A DNA stretch of 9,011 nt from Candidatus Aenigmatarchaeota archaeon (GTDB lineage: Archaea; Aenigmatarchaeota; Aenigmatarchaeia; PWEA01; JACQIF01): positions 1-9,011 of the forward strand of contig JACQIF010000005.1 in the NCBI GenBank assembly GCA_016198635.1, written 5' to 3'. Shown piece after piece: positions 1 to 5,979 of this stretch. The notes below the pieces were generated by a model that worked only from the letters and a program-made list of their open reading frames with translations, ran no database searches and was not told the DNA's origin. The translations under genes and the position numbers were made by a program. Each line of letters opens with the position of its first letter. The first letter of the stretch is position 1.

Positions 1-239
1 CGATACTGATAACGAACCAGATATACAGCGAGTTCGACCAGCGCGATCGCGTGGAACTGGTCTCGCGGGACGTCGCGCGCTACTGGTCCAAATGCCTCGT
101 AGAGCTGTTGAAACTCGACGACAAAGGCAAACGTTTGGCCGTGCTGCGCAAGCACCGCTCGTTGGCTGAAGGAACACAGATACAGTTTACGATAACAGGC
201 ACGGGCTTGGAAGAGGTCAAGGGATTCAGGCTGTTTTGA
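1..239 (+). CDS. radB: DNA repair and recombination protein RadB, C-terminal fragment
   Basis: This is the 3' end of a gene that enters from the left edge; the reading frame is open from base 3 to a TGA at 237-239. The visible part starts ILITNQIYSEF, which fits the late core strand (ITNQ motif) of RecA/Rad51-family ATPases. It continues with YWSKCLVELLKL and LAVLRKHRSLAEG, which match the C-terminal pattern of archaeal RadB (WSK...VELEK...RRAILRKHRS.PEG) as I remember it. RadB is a short Rad51 paralogue involved in recombination; it has the ATPase core but lacks the N-terminal DNA-binding domain of RadA. The Walker motifs lie outside the window. RadA is the alternative, but the KHRS.(P/A)EG ending is more typical of RadB. 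An internal GTG at 51 is not the real start. Confidence 0.8.
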   Translation, partial: ILITNQIYSEFDQRDRVELVSRDVARYWSKCLVELLKLDDKGKRLAVLRKHRSLAEGTQIQFTITGTGLEEVKGFRLF

Positions 240-252
240 AGCTTTCCGGCAT

Positions 253-323
253 GTTCGTACACGGTACGAACTTTTCGAACGTCGGTTCGAAAATGTCGCA
301 AGTAGAGCTTTGCGTACAAAGCT
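253..323. repeat. Three consecutive perfect hairpins between radB and deoxyhypusine synthase
   Basis: Three inverted repeats lie end to end. The first has 8-base arms GTTCGTAC (253-260) and GTACGAAC (264-271) around a 3-base loop. The second has 9-base arms TTTTCGAAC (272-280) and GTTCGAAAA (285-293) around a 4-base loop. The third has 7-base arms AGCTTTG (306-312) and CAAAGCT (317-323) around CGTA. All arms match perfectly. They lie downstream of the radB stop and upstream of the predicted deoxyhypusine synthase TATA box, so they may be a radB 3'-end structure, operators for the downstream gene, or both. No coding sequence is evident between 240 and 370. Confidence 0.75.
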
Positions 324-340
324 TCAGCAAATATAGACTC

Positions 341-348
341 TTTAAATA
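341..348 (+). promoter_or_regulatory. TATA box of deoxyhypusine synthase
   Basis: TTTAAATA is centred about 26 bases before the ATG at 371. Archaeal transcription starts about 25 bases downstream of the TATA centre, so the mRNA is predicted to begin at or next to that ATG (leaderless). This decides for the ATG at 371 over an in-frame TTG at 350, which would lie upstream of the transcription start. Confidence 0.65.
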
Positions 349-370
349 GTTGGCACAAGAGCCTTCTTCC

Positions 371-1312
371 ATGAAACCTGTGAAAGACATAAGGGACGCA
401 AATACAGTTAATGACCTCATCAAGCAGTTCAGCGACGCAGGCGGCTTCACCGCCACGAAGCTGGCCGACGCTACGGACGTTATGGAACGCGCGCACAACG
501 AAGGCTGCATGGCATTCCTGTCTTTCCCCGCGGCGATCGTCGCGACAGGCACGCGCGGCGTCTTGCGCGATCTCGTGAAGCACAAGCTCGTCGACGCCAT
601 CATAACTACGTGCGGCACGCTGGACCACGACCTCGCGCGGTTATGGGAAGACTACTATCATGGTTCGTTTGACGCCGACGACGCAGCGCTGCACCGCGAA
701 GGCATTAATCGTCTGGGCAACGTCTTCGTGCCTAATGATTCGTACGGCATCGTTCTGGAACAGAAGCTGCAGCCTATTTTCAAAAGACTCTACGAAGGCG
801 GCGTGCGCGACTTCTCCACGCGCGAGCTTATCGCGCACGTAGGCAAGGCGATAAAGAACGAGACCAAAGCCGACGAATCCGTCATATACTGGGCATGGAG
901 GAACAATATTCCTGTCTTTGTTCCGGGTCCCACAGACGGCGCATTCGGCTACCAACTGTGGCTCTTCTGGCAGGACGGGCATAAGGACTTTAACGTCAAT
1001 GTGATGAAAGATGAAAGCGAGCTCGATGCGCTCGTTAACGCAGCCAAAAAAACAGCGGCCCTTATGGTAGGCGGGGGCATCTCCAAGCACCACACGATAT
1101 GGTGGAACCAGTTCCGTGGCGGGCTGGATTACGCCGTCCAGATTACGAGCGCACCAGAATGGGACGGTTCGCTGTCCGGTGCGCGAACCCGCGAGGCGGT
1201 CTCGTGGGGCAAGATAAAAGCGGACGCTCGACACGTGACGGTAGAAGGCGATGCGACCGTACTACTGCCTCTTATGGTGACATCGCTGAAACAGAGGTTG
1301 AACATTAAATAG
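371..1312 (+). CDS. dys: Deoxyhypusine synthase
   Basis: Deoxyhypusine synthase transfers the 4-aminobutyl group of spermidine to one lysine of archaeal initiation factor 5A, with NAD as cofactor, in the cytoplasm. The protein has 313 residues from the ATG at 371, close to the roughly 312 of the Sulfolobus-type enzyme. Visible family blocks are the MKPVKD start, GGFTATKLADA, TTCGTLDHDLAR, GSFDADDAAL, LGNVFVPNDSYG, VGGGISKHHTIWWNQF, GLDYAVQIT and DGSLSGARTREAVSWGKI. The lysine of WGK, residue 281, aligns with the catalytic lysine that forms the enzyme-substrate imine (Lys329 in the human enzyme). The TCGTLDHD block follows the crenarchaeal form rather than the TAGGxEED form of Pyrococcus and human. 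The start is supported by the TATA spacing and by family alignment. The gene appears monocistronic. Confidence 0.95.
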   Translation: MKPVKDIRDANTVNDLIKQFSDAGGFTATKLADATDVMERAHNEGCMAFLSFPAAIVATGTRGVLRDLVKHKLVDAIITTCGTLDHDLARLWEDYYHGSFDADDAALHREGINRLGNVFVPNDSYGIVLEQKLQPIFKRLYEGGVRDFSTRELIAHVGKAIKNETKADESVIYWAWRNNIPVFVPGPTDGAFGYQLWLFWQDGHKDFNVNVMKDESELDALVNAAKKTAALMVGGGISKHHTIWWNQFRGGLDYAVQITSAPEWDGSLSGARTREAVSWGKIKADARHVTVEGDATVLLPLMVTSLKQRLNIK

Positions 1313-1341
1313 AATATGCGACCGCGCGGGGCATGCAAACC

Positions 1342-1358
1342 TTTAAATGCTATTTTAT
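1342..1358 (+). promoter_or_regulatory. TATA region of the geranylgeranyl reductase family gene
   Basis: Two overlapping candidates exist. TTTAAATG at 1342-1349 would give a leader of about 10 nt before the ATG at 1381. TATTTTAT at 1351-1358 would place the transcription start at that ATG. Both support 1381 as the start and argue against the in-frame ATG at 1333, which lies upstream of both candidates. Confidence 0.5.
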
Positions 1359-1380
1359 TTCAACTTCGGGAAGTGTTGAT

Positions 1381-2604
1381 ATGAAAGACTCTTACGATGT
1401 CGTTGTAGTAGGCGGTGGGCCCGGCGGCTCCACGTGTGCCACTCTCCTAGCCCAAGCCGGCCGCGACGTACTGCTCGTGGACAAGGCCCGTTTCCCCCGC
1501 GACAAGACATGCGGCGACGGCATAAGCGGAAAATCAAAGGCTATCCTCAAGGAGATAGGCATTATAGGAGAACTGGAGGAGGCTCCTCACTCACAGATGA
1601 ACGGCGTGATATTCTCGTCTCCAAACGGCAAAATATTGGAAATAGAAAGCCAGAAACCCGGAGAGGGTCCGGCCGGCTACGTTTCACGACGTGAAGTTTT
1701 TGACAACGTGCTGTTCCAGCATGCCAAGAAGTTCTGCGATGTTGTGGAAGAGTTTTCTGTCGCGGGCGTCGTCAAGGAAGGCGAGCGCGCTATAGGCATC
1801 GAGGGCGTACAGAAAGGCTCCAAGGATAAAGTGACTGTCCGCGCAAAGGTAGTCGTTGGGGCGGACGGCGCGCTCTCACCTGTGTCGAAGAGCCTCGGTC
1901 TTCTCGAGGCAGACCCGAAGCATACGCTCGTGGCGATACGCGCATACTACGAAGGCGTATCAGGAATGAAGGATAAGATAGAGTTGCACTTCGTTGACGA
2001 GGCGATCCCGGGCTACTTCTGGATATTTCCTATAGAAGATGGAAAGGCAAACGTCGGCATAGGGATGGTCATCCACGACTACCAGAAAAAATACAGGGGC
2101 AAGTCGCTCGAAAGCCTGATGTTCGAGGTAATCAAGAACAACCCGATGTTCAGTGAACGCTTCAAGGATGCCAAGATGATAAGCCCTGTAAAAGGGTGGA
2201 ACCTTCCCGTGGGCTCCAAATACAGGAAGATCCACGGCGATGGATTCGTTCTCATCGGGGACGCGGCCGGCCTGATAGACCCGTTCTCCGGGGAAGGCAT
2301 AGGCAATGCGATGGCAAGCGCCAGAATGGCCGCGACAACAATACAGAACGCATTCACAAACAACAACTTCACAGCCAGCGCGCTCAAGGAGTACGAGGAT
2401 CGCGTCTACCGCGAGCTCGGCTCCGAGATGAAACTCTCCTACAAACTGCAGAAACTCGGCCGTTACAAGTTCCTGTTGAATATGGTCATCGGCAAAGCAA
2501 GTAAAAAGAAGGCGCTACGTGACTTGGTAGGGACGAGCCTCCTGAACCCGGAAGCCAAAGAGACGCTTGCGTCGCCTTTGTTTTACCTGAAGGCGCTGAT
2601 TTAG
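1381..2604 (+). CDS. Geranylgeranyl reductase family FAD-dependent oxidoreductase
   Basis: This 407-residue flavoprotein belongs to the geranylgeranyl reductase / digeranylgeranylglycerophospholipid reductase family, which in archaea saturates the isoprenoid chains of membrane ether lipids. The N-terminal FAD dinucleotide-binding motif is VVVVGGGPGG (residues 7-16), followed by the ribose-binding acidic residue in LLVDK (Asp34) and the signature FPRDKTCGDG (38-47), whose Cys44 matches the conserved cysteine of the family. The lipid-pocket motif YFWIFP (212-217) is followed by GKANVGIG. The second FAD motif is GDAAGLIDPFSGEGIG (from Gly293). Length and motif order are normal. Substrate cannot be fixed from sequence: membrane lipid is the likely one, but the family also reduces other prenyl compounds. 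The TAG stop overlaps the stop codon of the convergent AspRS gene. Confidence 0.88.
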   Translation: MKDSYDVVVVGGGPGGSTCATLLAQAGRDVLLVDKARFPRDKTCGDGISGKSKAILKEIGIIGELEEAPHSQMNGVIFSSPNGKILEIESQKPGEGPAGYVSRREVFDNVLFQHAKKFCDVVEEFSVAGVVKEGERAIGIEGVQKGSKDKVTVRAKVVVGADGALSPVSKSLGLLEADPKHTLVAIRAYYEGVSGMKDKIELHFVDEAIPGYFWIFPIEDGKANVGIGMVIHDYQKKYRGKSLESLMFEVIKNNPMFSERFKDAKMISPVKGWNLPVGSKYRKIHGDGFVLIGDAAGLIDPFSGEGIGNAMASARMAATTIQNAFTNNNFTASALKEYEDRVYRELGSEMKLSYKLQKLGRYKFLLNMVIGKASKKKALRDLVGTSLLNPEAKETLASPLFYLKALI

Positions 2605-3917
2605 GGGACGAGTCTCTCCGGGTCTCTCGTGAAGAGCACGGCCTCACGAATGTCTTCCAGATCCAAAAGTTGCGCTGTTATGCGTTCGACGCCTATGGCG
2701 AAACCGCCGTGCGGAGGCGCCCCATAACGGAAGAACTTGGTGAACCATTCGACAGAGGATGGACTGATGCCTTTTTCACGAACCTGTTCCATAAGCTTCT
2801 CGTAGCGATGCTCGCGCTGCCCTCCCGAACTCAATTCGATGCCTTTGAACATTAAATCAACGCTACGCGCCCACTCGGGAGTCTCGTCAACACGCATCAC
2901 ATAGAATGGTTTCACCGCAAAGGGGAAGCGGTTTATCCAGTAGAACTGGTGACCGTACTTCTTCTGGACGTACTGACCGAGAAGCCCTTCCGATTCCCTG
3001 TCGTGTTCCTTTCCGTATGTAATCTTCTTCCAAAGCTTGGCCAAAATGTCATATATCTCCGGGTAGCGCAGTTCCGGGAACGGCGTCTCTGGCACGATGA
3101 TTTCCTTGCCCAGAATCTTCAGTTCTTCATTGCAGTTCTTTTTTACGCTTTTCAACATCTCAACAATCAGATTCTCTTCAAGCCTCATAACATCCTGTTC
3201 GTCTCCTACAAACGCCTGCTCGACAGCGATAGTCCTATGTTCGCATAGATGATGATGGGTGTGACTGAGTTCGGCACGCCAGCTCGGACCGACGTCAACG
3301 AGTTTTTCAACACCGCCGATTATCGTGAGCTGCCTATGCAGCTGCGGGTCTTGGCGCAGGAACGCTTTCTTCTTGAAGTAGGGCACCTCAAACATCTCTG
3401 AGCCGCTTTCTGAAGGAACCCCCATGAGACTTGGCGTGAAGACTATCGTGAAGCCTTCCTTGGTAAGATAGTCTATAGCCGAATACACAAGTGTGGATTG
3501 GATTTTGAATACCGTCTGGTTTTTAGGTTCGCGTAAGTCTACGCTCCTCCAGTCCAGTCTCTTGTCCAGTGCAGTCGGCGTGTTACCCCAGACATCTATC
3601 GGGAGCGGCGTTTCAGCAGGCGACAGCATGGTCCATTCTTTCACGAGCAGCTCGTTCTCGCCTGACTTGACCTTGCCTTTTACGACATCGCCTGCCGCAG
3701 CTATGACGCTTTCCGCCTGTAGCGTCTTCAGCGCCTCGAAGTTTGGCGTCTCGGTCTTGAATGTCAGTTGAATCGTTCCGCTGCGGTCGCGCAGTATGAC
3801 GAACGCCAGTTTTCCTACGAGACGCACGCTCTTTACCCAGCCTGCGATCGTTACGTCCGGCGATTCAGTTGCCTTAGCCTTCGCGGCGTGAATGCGCTTG
3901 CCCAACGATATGGCCAT
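2601..3917 (-). CDS. aspS: Aspartate--tRNA ligase, archaeal/eukaryotic type, divergent
   Basis: This class IIb synthetase charges tRNA-Asp, and tRNA-Asn too if non-discriminating. It has 438 residues, normal for archaeal AspRS. An N-terminal OB-fold anticodon-binding domain (about 20-105) contains GWVKSVRLVGKLAFVILRDR. The catalytic core follows: SESGSEMF (169-176), the substrate-loop block FLRQDPQLHRQ, motif 2 with WRAE (Arg214, Glu216), KPFYVM, LSSGGQREHRYEKLMEQ, FRYGAPPHGG, and motif 3 GFAIGVERI (Arg412). The ending REAVLFTRDPERLVP is typical. Oddities: QSPQLYKQ of the family reads QDPQLHRQ, and the motif 2 loop reads SHTHHHLCEH where family members have (T/H)RHL(N/T)E. The OB-fold position that is Trp or His in studied archaeal AspRS is Lys29, so discrimination cannot be predicted. 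The ATG at 3917 suits the TATA spacing. Confidence 0.92.
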   Translation of the reverse strand: MAISLGKRIHAAKAKATESPDVTIAGWVKSVRLVGKLAFVILRDRSGTIQLTFKTETPNFEALKTLQAESVIAAAGDVVKGKVKSGENELLVKEWTMLSPAETPLPIDVWGNTPTALDKRLDWRSVDLREPKNQTVFKIQSTLVYSAIDYLTKEGFTIVFTPSLMGVPSESGSEMFEVPYFKKKAFLRQDPQLHRQLTIIGGVEKLVDVGPSWRAELSHTHHHLCEHRTIAVEQAFVGDEQDVMRLEENLIVEMLKSVKKNCNEELKILGKEIIVPETPFPELRYPEIYDILAKLWKKITYGKEHDRESEGLLGQYVQKKYGHQFYWINRFPFAVKPFYVMRVDETPEWARSVDLMFKGIELSSGGQREHRYEKLMEQVREKGISPSSVEWFTKFFRYGAPPHGGFAIGVERITAQLLDLEDIREAVLFTRDPERLVP

Positions 3918-3938
3918 ACGCCACCTTTGAAACCCGAC

Positions 3939-3946
3939 CTATAAAT
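3939..3946 (-). promoter_or_regulatory. TATA box of aspS
   Basis: Read on the minus strand this is ATTTATAG, centred about 25.5 bases before the AspRS ATG at 3917. The spacing predicts a leaderless transcript. It lies back to back with the promoter of the divergent gene at 3997, giving a compact 79-base divergent control region. Confidence 0.65.
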
Positions 3947-3968
3947 GCGCGTGCATCTGCACACCATA

Positions 3969-3976
3969 TTTATATC
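3969..3976 (+). promoter_or_regulatory. TATA box of the anchored secreted protein gene
   Basis: TTTATATC is centred about 25 bases before the ATG at 3997, again predicting a leaderless mRNA. It is separate from the aspS TATA box, so the two divergent genes need not share a promoter element. Confidence 0.65.
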
Positions 3977-3996
3977 GACCAGAGGCAAAGAACCAT

Positions 3997-4593
3997 ATGC
4001 GCAAACTGATTTTGCTGATTTTGCTGTTCGCTTTCCTCCCGCAGGACGCGCAGGCACAGCAACAAGGCGAACTGCGCCTCTTCGTGGAAGCGTCGATAGG
4101 TGTTTCTGTCGAGTCGCCTGATGCGATTACCCTCAATATGGGAGAGCCAAACGGCTTCTTCATGACAATCGTCAATCAAGGCAACATCCGTGACAAGATA
4201 CGGGTTGAAGGGACGCTCGTCCCGAAGAACGACTGGACAGACTTCGCCTTCACGTGCGTTGGTGGGCTTGGGGATTGCGACAGCACGCTTGGACCGCAGC
4301 CGCACAAGATAGACAACATAGAGCTAACGCCCGAGGTTAACGCCACAAAGGTCTTTGTTGAGATAGTGGGATGGAGAAAATCATCGACGTTCGCAAAACG
4401 GGACAGGCCTGTGCTGGCGCTGACGGGATTCTCACTGACGAACTCGACGAAACAGAGCCTCAAGGCGATAGACATAGACGTCGTCGACATGAACGCAGGC
4501 TTCGGCCCTCTGGCAGCGCCCGAGTTGAACGCGTATGCTGTCGCGATGCTGTTCATAATGGCTGCATTTGTGGCTTACCGCTACGACATTTAG
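3997..4593 (+). CDS. Secreted, C-terminally membrane-anchored protein of unknown function
   Basis: The 198-residue product is not a family I recognise. It begins with a classical signal peptide: MRK, a hydrophobic run LILLILLFAFL, and a likely cleavage after AQA at residue 20. The ectodomain contains a stretch reading MTIVNQGNIRDKIRVEG, which resembles the 'vtvkNtGn..d.v.v' pattern of CARDB/NEW3-type Ig-like beta domains; this is pattern resemblance only. Two cysteines in FTCVGGLGDCDS could form a disulfide. Two N-glycosylation sequons are visible, NAT and NST. The C-terminus is a single hydrophobic helix (AVAMLFIMAAFVAY) ending in RYDI, so the protein should face outward, anchored in the cytoplasmic membrane with a very short cytosolic tail. 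Its gene sits between aspS (divergent) and a DHH phosphoesterase that has its own promoter, so context gives no role. Confidence 0.8.
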   Translation: MRKLILLILLFAFLPQDAQAQQQGELRLFVEASIGVSVESPDAITLNMGEPNGFFMTIVNQGNIRDKIRVEGTLVPKNDWTDFAFTCVGGLGDCDSTLGPQPHKIDNIELTPEVNATKVFVEIVGWRKSSTFAKRDRPVLALTGFSLTNSTKQSLKAIDIDVVDMNAGFGPLAAPELNAYAVAMLFIMAAFVAYRYDI

Positions 4594-4597
4594 CTAT

Positions 4598-4605
4598 TTT
4601 TATAA
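4598..4605 (+). promoter_or_regulatory. TATA box of the DHH phosphoesterase gene
   Basis: TTTTATAA starts five bases after the upstream stop codon and is centred about 25.5 bases before the ATG at 4627. This predicts an independent, leaderless transcript despite the short 33-base gap. Confidence 0.6.
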
Positions 4606-4626
4606 CCAACGCGTCTACGTGCATAC

Positions 4627-5601
4627 ATGCCTCTGCAGGAAGTAGTCAACGAGCTGAAGAAGGCGAAGCGCGTGGCGATACTCACTCACCACAACGCCGA
4701 CCTTGACTCCGTATGCCCGGCGCTCGTGTTGAAAGAGGTATTGCAGTCGCGCGGGGCGGACGTGATGGTAGGTGCGGCAGAGAGCGTCAGCAAAGGGGCG
4801 CGGCGGGCGATCGAAGGGCATGACGTCGTTATAGACCCAGATGTGAGCGCGTACGATACGATAGTTACGATAGATGCGGCTTCGCCTGAACAGCTGATGC
4901 CGATAACGCTGGACTACGCAAAGCTCATCGTTATAGATCATCACCAACCAGGCGCCCTCGCCGAACGGGCGCATGCAGCGTTCGTAGATTCGACATCCCG
5001 TTCCTGCACGCAACTCGTGTACAAGATTCTGAAAGAACTGGAAGTGAAGCCTACCCCTGAAATGGCAACACTGCTCATCGCCGGAATCGTAGGCGACACA
5101 GCGTACCTGCGATTCGCGGATATAGAGATATTCCAGCTGCTAATTGAACTTCTGCAGATCTCGGGTAAAAAATACCACGAGATTCTCGACACGCTGGGCA
5201 CGGAAACAGAACTCTCCGAACGCATCGCTATACTCAAGTCGACGCAGCGTCTCCGGGCCTACGCGATAGGCGATACGCTCATCGCATTCTCGACGGTAGG
5301 CTCTTTCGAGGCTGCTGTCGCACGCTCTTTCCTTAAGCTTGGGGCGGACATCGCTATCGTGGCCGTGCCCCGTGACGGCGCAGTGCGCATCTCCGGGCGC
5401 ATGAACTGGAAGCTTCGCGAACGCATAAACCTTGCGACCGATGTCTTCAGGCCTTGCGAAGCGCTCATCGGCGGTTCTGCAGGCGGGCACGACGCCGCCG
5501 CTTCGGCGAACGGAACGAAGCCGGAGAACATCAAGGCAACGTTCGCTCAGATGCTGAAACTCCTAGAGAAGAAATTGGGAACAGGCGCAAAAGAAATCTA
5601 G
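4627..5601 (+). CDS. DHH/DHHA1 family phosphoesterase, NrnA/RecJ-like
   Basis: The 324-residue protein has the two-domain layout and the length of NrnA-type enzymes, which degrade short oligonucleotides or remove phosphate from nucleotides such as pAp. In the N-terminal DHH domain, motif I is HNADLDS (His22, Asp25, Asp27), motif II is TIDAA (Asp83), motif III is the name-giving IDHHQPG (Asp104-His105-His106), and motif IV is GIVGDTAYLRF (Asp157). These residues bind the two catalytic metals, normally Mn2+. The C-terminal DHHA1 domain carries RISGRMN and the substrate-binding GGSAGGHDAA (His288). All key residues are present, so it should be active. It is shorter than archaeal GAN/RecJ-like replisome nucleases, which favours an oligoribonuclease or nucleotide phosphatase role, but substrate is inferred. 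The ATG at 4627 fits TATA spacing. Confidence 0.88.
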   Translation: MPLQEVVNELKKAKRVAILTHHNADLDSVCPALVLKEVLQSRGADVMVGAAESVSKGARRAIEGHDVVIDPDVSAYDTIVTIDAASPEQLMPITLDYAKLIVIDHHQPGALAERAHAAFVDSTSRSCTQLVYKILKELEVKPTPEMATLLIAGIVGDTAYLRFADIEIFQLLIELLQISGKKYHEILDTLGTETELSERIAILKSTQRLRAYAIGDTLIAFSTVGSFEAAVARSFLKLGADIAIVAVPRDGAVRISGRMNWKLRERINLATDVFRPCEALIGGSAGGHDAAASANGTKPENIKATFAQMLKLLEKKLGTGAKEI

Positions 5602-5640
5602 GATTAAAAAGTTTTGGAAAGTATCCTTTTTGTGCGCCTG
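5582..5640 (+). terminator. Inverted repeat with T-rich tract at the 3' end of the DHH gene
   Basis: CAGGCGCA (5582-5589), within the last codons of the gene, is exactly complementary to TGCGCCTG (5633-5640). The loop includes AAAAAG/CTTTTT (5606-5611 and 5626-5631) and ends in a five-T run. It could be a transcript-end structure. Archaeal termination depends mainly on U-rich tracts, so the stem itself may not matter. Confidence 0.35.
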
Positions 5641-5649
5641 AACCAGCGC

Positions 5650-5661
5650 TTTATATACCTT
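5650..5661 (+). promoter_or_regulatory. TATA element of the UPF0147 gene, identical to that of S6e
   Basis: TTTATATACCTT is identical over 12 bases to the element at 8402-8413 before S6e. The TATA centre is about 75 bases before the ATG at 5729, so transcription should start near 5679 and leave a leader of about 49 nt. Just before the start codon, GGTGGT (5718-5723) resembles a Shine-Dalgarno sequence. Nothing else coding is seen between 5602 and 5728. Confidence 0.55.
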
Positions 5662-5728
5662 TTGCTCCTATAGAGGGAATATTGTTTTGCACAGGTACGA
5701 ACAATGAAAGTTTGCGCGGTGGTAAGGG

Positions 5729-5977
5729 ATGGATACGGAACCTATAATTCAGGCTCTCGAGCAGATAATGAACGACCGTGGAGTCCCGAAAAACATCAAG
5801 TCTTCCTGCGAAGAGTGCGTGCTTGCGCTCAAGGATGAAAAGGAAGATCTCTCGGTGCGTTTGAACACGTGCATATCGCTTCTCGACGAGGTCTCTAACG
5901 ACCCGAACATCCCTATGCACACGCGGACGTTCGTCTGGAACATAGTTTCCATGCTAGAGGCCGCGCAGCACGCTTGA
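5729..5977 (+). CDS. UPF0147 family protein
   Basis: This 82-residue protein belongs to the archaeal UPF0147 family, recognised by the order QIMNDRGVPKNIK, a charged ALKDEKEDLSVR, ISLLDEVSNDPNIP and the ending HTRTFVWNIVSMLE. The family is small, all-helical by appearance and of unknown biochemical function. Length and both ends are normal. There is no signal peptide or membrane segment. The ATG at 5729 is supported by the family N-terminus and a GGTGGT Shine-Dalgarno-like sequence. The promoter shares its TATA element and leader length with ribosomal protein S6e, which may hint at regulation alongside translation genes. Its TGA stop is only two bases from the stop of the convergent gene on the other strand. 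Confidence 0.9.
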   Translation: MDTEPIIQALEQIMNDRGVPKNIKSSCEECVLALKDEKEDLSVRLNTCISLLDEVSNDPNIPMHTRTFVWNIVSMLEAAQHA

Positions 5978-5979
5978 CG

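Noticed and set aside
80..628. Long minus-strand frame opposite radB and deoxyhypusine synthase
   Set aside because: It crosses the hairpin region and two confidently assigned genes and has no recognisable protein pattern; it is a shadow frame.
1333..1380. In-frame N-terminal extension of the reductase from the ATG at 1333
   Set aside because: The extension contains the candidate TATA sequences and lacks similarity to the family, whose members begin shortly before the FAD motif.
3246..3265. Box C/D sRNA-like sequence (ATGATGA followed by CTGA)
   Set aside because: It lies inside the aspS coding region, the boxes are too close together, and the repetition is explained by the histidine codons of motif 2 on the other strand.
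3918..3926. GGTGG-like ribosome binding site just upstream of aspS
   Set aside because: The TATA spacing predicts transcription starting at the ATG, so this sequence would not be in the mRNA.
263..5702. GGTACGAAC shared between the hairpin region (263-271) and the UPF0147 leader (5694-5702)
   Set aside because: A single 9-base match in a 9-kb window is not far from chance, and the second copy has no inverted partner.
5704..5838. Upstream 44-codon ATG frame overlapping the start of UPF0147
   Set aside because: It is out of frame with UPF0147 and has no similarity or ribosome binding site of its own; the GGTGGT sequence is placed for the ATG at 5729. Probably chance.
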